64,000 bases of DNA from Sycobia sp. Sy_11 (Eukaryota > Arthropoda > Insecta > Hymenoptera > Epichrysomallidae). The notes under the pieces were generated by a model that did not search any database, had not been told where the DNA came from, and saw only the letters and a program-made list of their open reading frames with translations. The stretch's first letter is position 1, and every line of letters starts with the position of its first letter. Positions 47,514 to 58,012 of this stretch are shown in pieces. Made by a program: the position numbers and the translations under genes. The stretch is from positions 5,071,501 to 5,135,500 of the forward strand of contig JACCIC010000014.1 in NCBI GenBank assembly GCA_018907035.1, given 5' to 3'.

Positions 47514-47637
47514 TAACTGCATATGCTTTCATTTTATACTATACTATTTCTTTTGAACTACCAAGCGAATCGAGTGAAATTTCTTCGATCAGAACTGAAA
47601 CTTATCGAGACCAGAGCGCATGTCCGTATTAACTTTT

Positions 47638-47640
<3 letters not shown>

Positions 47641-47684
<44 letters not shown>
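47641..47684. repeat. (TA)22 microsatellite with inverted flanks
   Basis: Left flank CGTATTAACTTTTTTC and right flank TAGGAATAATAATACG are imperfect inverse complements. Confidence 0.95.
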
Positions 47685-47687
<3 letters not shown>

Positions 47688-47706
47688 GTATAGGAATAAT
47701 AATACG

Positions 47707-48403
47707 TCGTGTAAACGAAACTTTGTCAGGCGCATCTCCAAATACTAAAAGAAATTTTATTTCGATTATACAATTCGTCAAGCCTTAATAGATTTTATCA
47801 AAAATAAAATTATTTCTGTTTTTTTTTTGCTCAGTACGTCCAGTTTTGAGCGATACGTACAATTTTGGATCGACGACACAACATTACGAATACGAAGTGG
47901 ACCAATATCATTATAACTCGATCGAGCGAAAGTTTCGATTTTCGACCCTGCTTCCGATCATCTGACGGGGGAAACAAACGATTTATTACCTCCGCGACAA
48001 TCCTTGTCCGATGCTCGGAATACATTAGCAAGAGAGGATGAAAATTTATACAATTTTCCTCGTCCCCGCCAAGGTATAGGCGGGGTTGGAAAGTCCTCGC
48101 TCGTCGGTCGGAATCAATAGCGATAAAATAGTCGCGAGTGACGCAAGACGAGCGCCGTCAAAGCGAGACGGATAATAACGTTTTGAACGAAAGTTTAGCG
48201 TTGTAAAACTTTCAATTGACTTATTTCGAAAAAACCGAAACTCAGCATAAAATTTTGCACTGTCAAATGAATTGCTAGACAGTAGAACTGTTTGTAGAAT
48301 TGACAGTGGAATTGTAACAGTCTCCATTCTCTGTGATTGAGCGATCGTAGGTATGGAGGGGAGTGTGGCAGGCAGGAAATAATAGTCGCGATGGATTCGA
48401 GGT
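47707..48403. other. unique AT-leaning intron sequence
   Basis: Tract-free; words such as GATCGAGCG and TTTATTACC. No gene seen. Confidence 0.55.
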
Positions 48404-48405
48404 AA

Positions 48406-48440
<35 letters not shown>
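48404..48440. repeat. (TTA)12 microsatellite
   Basis: 37 bp of TTA, the only long trinucleotide AT-type array here. Confidence 0.96.
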
Positions 48441-48441
<1 letters not shown>

Positions 48442-48692
48442 CCTTGGTTGCGCTCCTTTTTTTCGAGTATTTTGGGGCAGGGGGTGAAAAAGGAAAAGTT
48501 TATAAGAGCGCAAGCGTGCGCAACAATACACGTGAAGCCCTAGGAGGTTGCTTCAGACAAATACAATACGTGGAGGGTGAGAAGAAGGGGGTTCGTGGGA
48601 GGGAGCAAAGCTGCCAACGCAGCTACGTATACGTGGTAAGAGCGTAGAAAGGCAAGGAACGGCCGCAAATACAAAACACATACACACACACG

Positions 48693-48698
<6 letters not shown>

Positions 48699-48727
<29 letters not shown>
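48699..48727. repeat. (GA)14 microsatellite
   Basis: Preceded by CACACACAC; a CT tract follows 130 bp later. Confidence 0.95.
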
Positions 48728-48736
<9 letters not shown>

Positions 48737-48856
48737 CGAGAGTTAGAAATGGAAAGAGATCCAGTTGGCAAAAGACGAAGCGTTGAGGTGGTGCCTTTCA
48801 AAATGCTCAGGAAAGAGACGGTTGGAAGGGTTCTCCTTTTAGCTTTTCTTGACGAT

Positions 48857-48859
<3 letters not shown>

Positions 48860-48892
<33 letters not shown>
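48860..48892. repeat. (TC)16 microsatellite
   Basis: 33 bp of pure TC. Confidence 0.96.
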
Positions 48893-48895
<3 letters not shown>

Positions 48896-49033
48896 CTCTC
48901 ACTCACTCCTGAAGTATATTCCATTTCATTCTTCGCCGGCAGCGTTGCGCTCCGAATCTCGTTTTTCCGAGTCGAGTTTTTTCGGTATTGGGGGATGAGG
49001 GTAAAAGTAAAAAAGCTAAGAAAAAGAAGAGTG

Positions 49034-49035
<2 letters not shown>

Positions 49036-49084
<49 letters not shown>

Positions 49085-49095
49085 ATATATATATA
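49036..49095. repeat. (AT)n, with one TT phase break
   Basis: 60 bp in two blocks (49036-49073 and 49075-49095). Confidence 0.96.
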
Positions 49096-50168
49096 GATGT
49101 ATATGTAATACATGCAAGTTCGTTGGAGGATGGCGGAAAAGAGGTAAAAGATGGAAAATGTACGGAGGCCATACATACACGTACGACACAACTTTCTGAA
49201 TATATATACTTGGATATATAGAGATATATACATTCTGAATGCGAATGGTTCAATTATGAAGATCTTGTTTGGTGTAACGTAGTTTTTTGATATACATGGA
49301 GTAGCTGAATAAGATGAAAACTTACACAGGAATAGAAATAAACCAAAACAAAAAAAAAAATAAAAACAATTGTAAAAGATAAACCAACACGACCTTTGCC
49401 TTTTTGGGATGCTGAATAATTTACATGACTCGAAATCGTCCTGTAATAAACAGAAAGAAAAATTGTTAGTCGAAGTGTTGAAGCGTGTGCGGATTATTGT
49501 TGAGTTGAAATTTTTTAGGTTTAGACATGTGGTTGCTTACGAAATATATTGATAAAGCGTACAATAATTGTACAAGTACAAGTACAATTGACAATTTTTG
49601 GTACAAGAGCTAGGGATTGATTTATCATTAATTAATGATCCGAGATTGAGTTTCGTATTTTACTGTTTATGAAACGTGCATGAACGTACGATCGTTCGAA
49701 CGAATTTCAATTGCTCAAGTGCGCCAACGAATATCGGTCTAATGAATTTTGAAATCGAATCATCCATGTGCACAAATTTCAGGACGACCGATGATTTTCT
49801 TTCATAACGGATTACTTTGTATATCTGCGAAATAATGTCCGTAATTCTTCGACACCGACAGAGGGCATAATTAAAACGGAAAGCTGTTTGTATTCCAGGA
49901 GCGCCCCGAGAGAAATTCGCGCGGACGAGATTAAACGATCGCAATTACTCCGGGAGCGTGGCGCAATGAATTTATTCGGATTTCTCGCGAGCTCAAATTA
50001 ACAGCTAAAATCGCATCGTAACGAACGCGCGACGATGTTGTTTAACGGATTTGCATCGCCGTCGCTCGATCGACACGGTTTTTCTCAAGTCCAATTAACT
50101 AAATTAATAAGTGAATAGAAATTTTTTTTTAGAAATTACAAATACAATTACTACGGCTTAGACTAGCA
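49096..50168. other. quiet intron sequence
   Basis: AT-rich to 49640. 49660-50100 is GC-balanced and repeat-free with CAATTACTCCGGGAGCG and ATTAACAGC words, a candidate conserved block. A 94-codon minus-strand frame at 49660-49944 opens right after a stop and lacks an ATG, so it is not called. Confidence 0.5.
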
Positions 50169-50242
50169 TATAAAAGAAGGGAGTAAGAGGCTAAAAGTCA
50201 AGTCAGTGAGAAGGTAGCAGAGTCTGAACCGCTAATGTAAGT
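50169..50242 (+). promoter_or_regulatory. candidate core promoter (TATA + initiator) followed by a splice donor
   Basis: TATAAAAG starts at 50169. TCAAG has its A at 50200 (+31) and an insect-type TCAGT has its A at 50205. GTAAGT at 50237-50242 would end a 32-37-nt first exon. The spacing TATA to TCAAG is standard. The orientation is opposite to groucho. Such combinations also arise by chance in AT-rich DNA. Confidence 0.25.
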
Positions 50243-50459
50243 GAAGATGCAGGTCAGGCGTATCTTTATGTATGTATATATATATATATAGTATAGACAT
50301 ATACCAAAAGACGCGACGAGACATATTCAACGAGTTAAGGGGTGTGGGGTTAGAAGAAAGGGATGGAGAATCTGAGGGAATCCTCATGATCCTGCTAAGG
50401 ATTTGTCGCACGTAGTGACATCGTCGTCTTCGCGCTGATTCTAAGACGAAGTTCCAGAC

Positions 50460-50462
<3 letters not shown>

Positions 50463-50501
<39 letters not shown>

Positions 50502-50532
50502 CTCTCTATCTATCTCTATCTATCTCTCTCTC
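50463..50532. repeat. (TC)18 then (TATC)n
   Basis: Pure TC at 50463-50498, then TC with TATC breaks to 50532. Confidence 0.95.
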
Positions 50533-50650
50533 TTGTTCAGTCTATTTCTTTCTCTTGCAGCTTCTCATCACTGTCAGCGCCTAGAAATTGAGAGCGAGAG
50601 CGAAATAGAAAGGTAGACGACGATGAAATACGATAAGATATAGGACACGG

Positions 50651-50679
50651 AAGACAGAGAGATAGAGATAGAGAGAGAT

Positions 50680-50713
<34 letters not shown>
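50651..50713. repeat. (GA)n microsatellite
   Basis: GA with GATA breaks, pure at 50682-50713; the reverse-complement pattern of the CT/TATC tract 120 bp upstream. Another GA tract follows at 50812-50838. Confidence 0.95.
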
Positions 50714-50715
<2 letters not shown>

Positions 50716-50805
50716 GGCGGGGTTGTTGGGAAAGGAATGCTGATTAGTCGGTGCTTCTGCGCCATAACACTATAAGTTATCCGAACGCAGGAGAAGTAAA
50801 GCGAG

Positions 50806-50838
<33 letters not shown>

Positions 50839-51360
50839 CCCAGAGACGGTAACGGAAGGTAAGATTACGCGAGACGAAGAAGACCATGTATACAGATATA
50901 CCGTGAACTAAGAGAGTTCGAGTGACAGAGAGGGAAAAAGACAGAAGAGAGAGGATCGGGACTACCTGCTATCTTTCCTTATCAATTCCACTTCGTGTTC
51001 CTTGGCGAGCCGAGCTGCTCCTCCTTCTGTTGGACGGATAAGGAGCGTGCGAGAGCGAGAGAGGGAGAGAGAGAGAGTGAGCGAGAGGCAGGGCGGGAGG
51101 AAGAGCGCGGCAGCTGCAAGAGAGAAAGAGCAGAGCGGAAGGAGGAAGAGAAGAGCGGGGCGGAAGACGATGCGGTGGGCTGAGGAAAGCCGGCGGCTTA
51201 ATAGGGAGGAAATTGAGTGCTCGAGCAATATTGAAGGAGGATTCGGGATTCGCGAAAAGGGAGGAGGAGGAGGAGGAATGGGATGAGAATCTCCCCCTCC
51301 CTCACTTTCCCTCCACCGCGGGGCGTTTTCCTCTTCGCTCCGTGGCAGGATTCTCCGATA
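50839..51360. other. purine-rich unique sequence
   Basis: Long purine-biased stretch at 51030-51280, then pyrimidine-rich at 51290-51340. No gene seen. Confidence 0.5.
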
Positions 51361-51378
51361 TGTATGTATATATATGTA

Positions 51379-51416
<38 letters not shown>
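51361..51416. repeat. (TA)n with TATG interruptions
   Basis: Starts as TGTATGTATA units and becomes pure TA at 51385-51416. Confidence 0.95.
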
Positions 51417-51417
<1 letters not shown>

Positions 51418-51745
51418 GCGCGTGCACAAACGAGCAGGGAAAGAGAGGGACGGAGAAGGCGAGTATCCGTTGCCCGCTTGCGAATTCCTGGAGCGTGCGC
51501 GCCGACGCTTCCGACGACCGCCGTCGGCTCGGCCCGATCGGCGGTTCCCAATCGCGCCGACTGCATCCTAACTGTATTTCAAACCTCCCCACACACCCCC
51601 ATCTCCCTCTCTCCCCCACTGTCTCCTACTCCGTTTCTACTGCTCCGCATCCTTAGCGGACTCTCGGCCCGATGCACGTGGGAAGAAGAGAGCAGCCGAT
51701 CGGTAAGTACATAAATACATAAAGATTTCGCTGGGGGTTCTATAT

Positions 51746-51746
<1 letters not shown>

Positions 51747-51817
<71 letters not shown>

Positions 51818-51820
51818 GCA
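51747..51820. repeat. (CA)28(CG)8 alternating tract
   Basis: CA at 51747-51802 runs without a break into CG at 51803-51819 and then ATATAT. 74 bp of continuous purine-pyrimidine alternation, the best Z-DNA candidate in the window. Confidence 0.97.
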
Positions 51821-51944
51821 TATATTTATATATGTGTGTATATATTACGTCGAAGGAGGCACGCAAAGCCGACAGACGTCGTTCTTGTTTCAACGACGCG
51901 TAGTCTAGACAGGGGCGGGCGGTCGATATTATTTCCTCGAAGAA

Positions 51945-51948
<4 letters not shown>

Positions 51949-51989
<41 letters not shown>
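51949..51989. repeat. (AT)20 microsatellite
   Basis: About 41 bp of pure AT. Confidence 0.96.
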
Positions 51990-51992
<3 letters not shown>

Positions 51993-53150
51993 GTGAGAAT
52001 TATTGACTTTGGATGGGATGTCGCGTAGGTCGCGCTCGATAATGCGTCGCAATTGACTATTCGACGCGCGATAGAGAAGGTGTCAAGACGCGTGGGAGGT
52101 ATTGTACACATACACGCTCGCGCGCCTACGTATATGTGTGTTTATATATGTATGTTGACGTGGCATTAGTTCAACGGAAAGCGCAGGAGCAGAAATTGAC
52201 GGAACTATCTCCGTGTATGTAGGATCGACGTTTCGAAATGCCGACGAGTGATTTTGCCCTCGCGTATACGATTGAAACGAAATACTCGGCAGCTTCTTGT
52301 GATGGGTGATAAATGGAAAATAAATTATTCACCGTGTATTACAAGGCGTGTGCCATTGAAATGACGTTGAATCAATTACTCGTGCAATATTTTAAGACGT
52401 ATTTCCCGAAAGATCTGTACATTTGGGTACATTTCTGCTGAAATTGCTTTAGTACTCGTAGCTCGACATTGCACGAGCACAGCAAATACGAATGGTGTCA
52501 TATTCAAAGAACAAAATCAAGATAGTCGATTGTATTTTGCACGATTACTTGTAAGATCAAATATCTGAAATGCGTGGTGCGGAGGGACGATTATACGTTC
52601 TGGCCATCTTGCGGCTGCAAGAGGAATCGTGTACCAAAATGGTTATAGGAATTTGAACGGAGCAAAAGATTATATATTAATCAAATATCCTAATATGTTA
52701 TAACTGATGAAGTTAAAGGTGGATAATAAAATAAAAATAGAATTATCTGAATTCTGAGGAAAGAAACTTCGTTGATCATTATCGTCGACATTTTTCGAGC
52801 AGAACTCATGGATTAGAATCGATTTTAAAAGAAAATATCTAACAGCGCCTTTAAGGCAATCTTGTAAATTGTAAAATATATCAAACACCTGTTTTTTATT
52901 TTTATTTTATTTGTTTTTGTTTTTGATTTTTTTTTCTAACACAACCTAGTATTTGCTTGCTAAATCATAGTCGCCGAATAACGAGACAGTGGGACTGCAC
53001 TCTCCCGTTATATATCCCACCCCTTCCCTCCCGCCCCTGCCGCGATTCCTTCCCGTGGACGAAATCACGCGGAACTGGCGCCGGTAACGCGCGCGGCAAT
53101 TTCGCCCCCTCTCCCCCCTCCCTCGTTCACTCCCTCGAGCAATGATTGAT
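51990..53150. other. quiet intron sequence up to the Q-exon donor
   Basis: Tract-free unique DNA, AT-rich at 52640-52960. The last 150 bp before the donor are C-rich. No gene seen. Confidence 0.6.
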
Positions 53151-53156
53151 ACTCAC
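53151..53156 (-). other. 5' splice site after groucho Q-domain exon
   Basis: The minus strand reads ATAGGA|GTGAGT, a near-consensus donor placed exactly where TLE/Gro homology moves from IIG to the next exon (QQ). Confidence 0.9.
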
Positions 53157-53294
53157 TCCTATGATTGCGTTGAGCTCGGTCATGGTGACTTGCTTCGCCC
53201 GGTCGACCGCGGTGGCCACTTGCTGCTGGTGCTCCTGCGACAGGAACGGCAGGATCTGGGCGATGATGCCGTTCAGCCTCTTCGCTATCTCCGT
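53157..53294 (-). CDS. gro: groucho exon, C-terminal half of Q (tetramerisation) domain
   Basis: Groucho/TLE is a nuclear transcriptional co-repressor recruited by Hairy/E(spl), Runt, Engrailed, TCF and similar factors. Read on the minus strand, this exon gives 46 codons running from [18 protein letters not shown] through SQEHQQQV and [14 protein letters not shown]. These match the second amphipathic helix of the Q domain, which makes the coiled-coil tetramer; in fly Gro the equivalent segment is about residues 81-126. Several positions ([16 protein letters not shown]) are closer to vertebrate TLE than to the fly protein. The exon begins in phase 0 after ..GATTACAG and ends in phase 0 after GGA, directly before GTGAGT. 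It is 138 nt long with no stop. The preceding MSYGLNVEMHKQ-type segment is absent from the adjacent DNA, so the previous exon lies further upstream. The family assignment is very secure; the exon limits are inferred from splice consensus and phase. Confidence 0.96.
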
Positions 53295-53330
53295 CTGTAA
53301 TCAGAATTGCAAATGGGGGCAAATTAGTGA
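53295..53330 (-). other. 3' splice site and branch region before groucho Q-domain exon
   Basis: The minus strand reads CACTAAT about 30 nt upstream, then TTGCAATTCTGATTACAG|ACGGAG. The branch-like CTAAT and terminal CAG fit a normal acceptor, but the pyrimidine tract is weak. Confidence 0.8.
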
Positions 53331-53388
53331 AGTTCGCGTTGGGTATCGTTGGGGGGGGGATTTTTGTTTATTATTTTTATTTGTACAC

Positions 53389-53394
<6 letters not shown>

Positions 53395-53434
<40 letters not shown>
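53395..53434. repeat. (AT)20 microsatellite
   Basis: 40 bp of AT, only 100 bp upstream of the groucho Q-domain exon, on the acceptor side. Confidence 0.97.
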
Positions 53435-53440
<6 letters not shown>

Positions 53441-54261
53441 TAGCTTATATGACAGACCAAAGTATATGCTTTATGCATGGAGTTGAATATGTACTATTGA
53501 ATTGAAGTTAACTGTAGGTGTAATGATAACTTCCGTTCAAACGTAAAATTGCTATTGAATTGGAAACGAAAGAACTATTTTTAGCCGAAGATCCTATAGC
53601 ATAAATTACGTAAAGTATTTTTCAATGATTTTCTTTACTAGTTATATATATATACACCGCTTCCTCATTTATATATTTATTGTCTCCATGATCAAAAGTT
53701 AAATTTCAACAATCACAGTAATTTCAAACAAGTCTTATCCTTGTTTGCGTAATTTCAAGCAGTTCCTTTGCCATTATCCATTCTTTGTGAAATCGTAAAA
53801 ATCAAAGCGGTGCCTCACAAAGCAAATGCCCAGGAATCAATTCGCAAGATATAAATCGATAACGTTAAGTTTTTCGGTTTAATAGCAATCATCGTACGTT
53901 CAAGATTAGGCCATCTGCCATTTTACCGAGGAGCCCGGCAGATGTTTACTAATCATTTCAAATTGATCACAATTTTAAGTTCATTTTTCAAAGAATCTTT
54001 TTCTCACATACGTTTTCTGGAAGTTAAGTCTTTATTTTTGAAAGTATAAGGTCTTCGTAAAAAGAACAAAAGTTTTAATTCTATCAAGGAAACTGATCTC
54101 TCTCGTCAACAACAAAAAATTTCCAATGTGTGAATTGTTACGCTTCTATACCATTTTACCATTACAATTTGTTTCGAATACGTCAGCGTTTCAAAGTGCC
54201 AAATGCTAAAGGGTAATTGCTATTAGTAAAGAAAGAAGAGCAAGGAATATCGAACTGACTA
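53435..54261. other. quiet AT-rich intron sequence
   Basis: Unique; no tracts or genes seen. Confidence 0.6.
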
Positions 54262-54322
54262 CAAAAGAAGAAGAAGAAAAAGAAGAAGAAGAAGAAGAAG
54301 AAGAAAAAGAAAACAACAACAA
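54262..54322. repeat. (GAA)n with trailing (CAA)4
   Basis: About 14 GAA/AAAGAA units, then CAACAACAACAA. A purine-only tract of triplex-forming type. Confidence 0.95.
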
Positions 54323-56631
54323 CGGCGAAACTTATATTAGAAGGTGAGAGCCGGCGGGGTGGAGTCGAAAACGGGGTCGAGTAGAGAGCAAATAGCTTCC
54401 TTCCGGTCCGAGGAGGAGAGGCCGGAGATGCGTCTATACAGCGCGACACTTCGGAGTTTCTCTGTGTGTACCTTCGTCGCGCGGCGGGGTCGAACAACAA
54501 AAAAAACACGGAGGGATGGGTGGTCCAACGAGGGCCTCGGAGTGAAATGAACGAGAATGAGCAGATGGCGGTGTACCAACAGAAATTACGTGGTTGTCCC
54601 TACCGGCAATCGAGCTTGATGAATAATTCTTCCAACCGACAAAGCCGGAGACACAAAAATATACTTTATCTTTTTGCGCGAGTTATTTCCGGTCACCATC
54701 TGCCAGGTCTTAAGTTGATAAAATAGTTCGGTGTATAGGAGTGTGCCTGTGTGTATGTAGCGAAATCCTTATCGTTCCTTATTTGAATTCAATATGTAAA
54801 ATGTAATAGAGAAATCATAGTTACTAATAACCATAGATTTAAAGAGAGAGAGAGAGATTGTTATTAAATACAAATGTAATGTAAAATAAACATTCAATGA
54901 GTAAAGCAAAATTTTCGATTAAGTAAGCAAGTGTCGACGTTAGATAAACGACAAAGGATGGAATTTAATGGCCTTTTCTCGTATTACAGATTATGTAAAT
55001 ATTGTAACTGTTTAAAAAATTAAATATCAAGTGTTTTTAGAGAGCCACATAACCGACTTTATTGTCAATAATATTTACTCATTTATGTAATTGCGGTGAA
55101 ACGCGTTACTTACAATTCGTTAATTATTTCTCTAAAAACAGATCAAAAAACAAATCATCTCTCACTCGGCAATTTATTTGTTTCTTGTATATATAATATA
55201 TATATATATTATGATAGGAATACAGAAAACTATTAAAAGTTAAGCAAACCTAGCGTAGATTTATCCATTCGCGTGTTACTTTACTATTACTGCCGCCTAC
55301 CGGCCAATTCGTGCATCTAGCAGATAAATAAGTTTCTTCTTCTTCTTCAAAGAAGTAAAAGAAAAAAAAACGCTATAGTATCAAATTACGAAAAATATCA
55401 TTCTAAAATTAACGTAACGCGTAATAGACAGGTGTACGCCGAGCTAACCGAGCTTCATCGATATACTAACTTCTAAATTGAGCCGCGCGCCGGGCGATCC
55501 GAGAGCTCTGTCCTATATATAAACGCGTCCAACTTCTCGCGGTACGTGCGGGGGATCGAATTATCGTAATGGATCGGGCATCGACCGTTATAATCACTTT
55601 GAGGAGAGGGCGGGCTTTAGGGGTGGGGGGGATACGGAGCGCTGAAAATCGATGCTAACGAAATTTGTCGTATCTCATCCGTTCCCCGTACTCCCCCACC
55701 CCGTTGCATTCGTTTAATTCGATCGTAATCGTATTCGAGCCGAGCCCGCGGCCGAGATTCATTTATGCCTCTTATTCGGAAAAATGAGAGAACTTCTTGC
55801 AGGAGAATAACTTAATTCGCATTTATTAAAATATTTGAGAACTTTAACCGCGCGGAGACGGAGAAAATATCTTCGATTCGACGGGAGAGCTTGGAAATTC
55901 AGTTAGAACAAGAATACCAAAAAAGCCGTGCAGTTCCTTTTGTCATTTTTTTTTTTTAGTAAGAGGAAGAAAAAGGCGTGAATATTAGTTGGGATGCATG
56001 GGTTAATATTTGGTGTACAACGACCTCTCTCTCTTCGCAATCGCGTGGAGTCGGGTATATAGTCGAGGTCCCAGAAATGATTTCCGAACGAAGTTTTTTT
56101 TTTCTTTCTTTTTTTAATGAGAGATACCGATTTTCACTCATTTTTAAGTTTAAATATCAATGATTCGCTCACCATGAGCTAGAAAGACACATTTGGCAGT
56201 TTTTTTCCCCTTTTCATCGTCGCGATTATTTACGTTGTCATTATTCGCTTTAGAAATCATAGCGTCGCAATGCCGAGATTCGATGTCACTCCGGCCGAAT
56301 TCGACGACGACAATGCATCGCGGAAAACTTGGTCCATTTCCAGTAGACGTGTAACGATCGCTATGGCAATGGACTGACAGAGCTTATTACGAGTCTACAC
56401 GCGTGAGCATCTAGGCAGGGCACGTAGCTTCGTTGCGATTGCACGAAATTGACGTGTTCGACTTGTAGCGAATGACTTGTCGGGCAATTGTACTTTATTG
56501 CCACAATAGCCATTATACGCGCCGAATTTATTGAAATGTACCAAATATTTGGCTATTGGCGAGGTCGGCCAGATCAATACTTGAATTCAGATTTTCGTTC
56601 GGAGTCCCTTTCGCGGTAGTGGTTCGGAAAT
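54323..56631. other. mostly quiet unique intron sequence
   Basis: GC-balanced at 54330-54720, AT-rich at 54720-55420, GC-balanced with a G run at 55626-55631, T runs near 55948 and 56095. No gene seen. Confidence 0.55.
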
Positions 56632-56709
56632 TGTTCAGAAATTCATGCTCGGAAAATGTTCAGAAATTCGTGCTCAGAAGAACAAAAATGTTCAGAAATT
56701 CATGCTCGG
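56632..56709. repeat. three copies of a unique 21-bp element
   Basis: TGTTCAGAAATTC, then A or G, then TGCTC, occurs at 56632-56652, 56657-56677 and 56689-56709. Copies 1 and 3 are identical; copy 2 has two changes. A partial fourth copy (GTTCGGAAATTG) lies just before. Start-to-start spacing is 25 and 32 bp. It does not match the heat-shock element spacing. Confidence 0.85.
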
Positions 56710-57090
56710 TAATTCCTTCTTGAGCTGACTAAAGGGCCAATGTTTAATTGGTGGTGAAAGAAAAAACAAACAAAAATAATCGTCGGTTACGCGGACACTC
56801 ACGTACAGAACCACCAATTCGTTTCTGACATCTTTTCGCGCGAGGAAATCCCATAAATGGCTGTACAAACAAAATCTCATCGCCGCGATGTTTGAGCATC
56901 TGCAGCGAGAGGAACGGGAAAAGGGTTCTCTCTCTCTCTCTCTCTCTCTATCTCTCGCGAATCGCTACGATCTCATCTGAAATGATACAACTCGAGTAGT
57001 CAACAAGAAAAGAGATAGAGGAAAGAAAATGAAACTGGCAAAAAGATCAGAAAAGAAGAGAAAAACTGATCGAATGTGCGAGTGCTGTGT

Positions 57091-57095
57091 ACTAT

Positions 57096-57133
<38 letters not shown>
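57091..57133. repeat. (GA)n microsatellite
   Basis: Pure at 57103-57133, with a GATA break before it. Confidence 0.94.
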
Positions 57134-57140
<7 letters not shown>

Positions 57141-57470
57141 CAAAGAAATGTAGCAATGAACCCACGCTCGAGAAATCCGCGAGAGCCCGTCCGATGACGG
57201 AGCATCAGCGCCCCAGGCCAGACACCTAGAAAGAGTGATAGGGAGAGAGTGCGAGAGACAGAGAGATGAAAAGAAGTACGCGCTTCGAGAAAATCCGCAA
57301 ATAAGACCAACTTATCTATATATACATTGATAAACTCTTTTCTCTAGTGCTTTTTGTCTCCATTTCTGACCGTTATAGAGCAATCCCGCGGGGGCTGTAC
57401 ATCGTCTCCTGCATTTCACTCAAGCTCACCGCATATTACACACGGCTCGTGCGTCAAATTCACTTAACGC

Positions 57471-57473
<3 letters not shown>

Positions 57474-57524
<51 letters not shown>

Positions 57525-57541
57525 TATATATATATATATAT
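57474..57541. repeat. (TA)n(CA)4(TA)n
   Basis: TA at 57474-57515, a CACACACA core, TA at 57524-57541. Confidence 0.96.
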
Positions 57542-57695
57542 GTCCATATAGATATATAAACCAATGCCTCTTTTTCTTTCTCGCACGCGATCTATATTAA
57601 GCAATATCATGCCGGCGCGTTTCGTGCAGCTCTCGATCTACGCCTATAAATATATATTTATTATCTATCGCTCCTCCGCGCCAATGTACGCGCGC

Positions 57696-57697
<2 letters not shown>

Positions 57698-57742
<45 letters not shown>
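57698..57742. repeat. (TA)22 microsatellite
   Basis: 45 bp of TA preceded by ACGCGCGCGTG. Confidence 0.97.
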
Positions 57743-57748
<6 letters not shown>

Positions 57749-57956
57749 GTCGATATAACATGATTATATCTATATATGTGGAATTAATCGGGGCGCGCAT
57801 TAAGCAGGAAGCAGTTTAACGCCTCTATAATATCTATCTCGCGCGTGCTTGTGGTTATATTGATCGCTGAGGTACAGGCCAAGTAAAATAAATACATGCG
57901 CTCTAGTATATATACATATATAACTCCTGCGTGCCGATGTTAATCTACTCGACGCG

Positions 57957-57959
<3 letters not shown>

Positions 57960-58008
<49 letters not shown>
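57960..58008. repeat. (TA)24 microsatellite with short inverted flanks
   Basis: Flanked by ACGCGTT on the left and AAACGCAT on the right. Confidence 0.96.

Positions 58009-58012
<4 letters not shown>

Larger units (their letters stand above)
36398..53156 (-). other. gro: groucho intron of 16,759 bp between Q and GP exons
   Basis: The intron is bounded by GTGAGT (53151-53156) and TTCCAG (36398-36403) and is phase 0. It holds microsatellites, quiet AT-rich blocks and a few candidate regulatory elements listed separately. No further groucho exon is needed here, because Gro/TLE proteins read IIGQQ directly across the junction. Confidence 0.9.

Noticed and set aside
46189..47532. Long frames on both strands (230 and 275 codons)
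   Set aside because: They join unique DNA to AT and CT arrays; no homology recognised and both strands are open for the same reason.
49660..49944. 94-codon minus-strand frame with balanced composition
   Set aside because: No ATG at the start, no recognised family, and open runs of this length are expected by chance in this much DNA.
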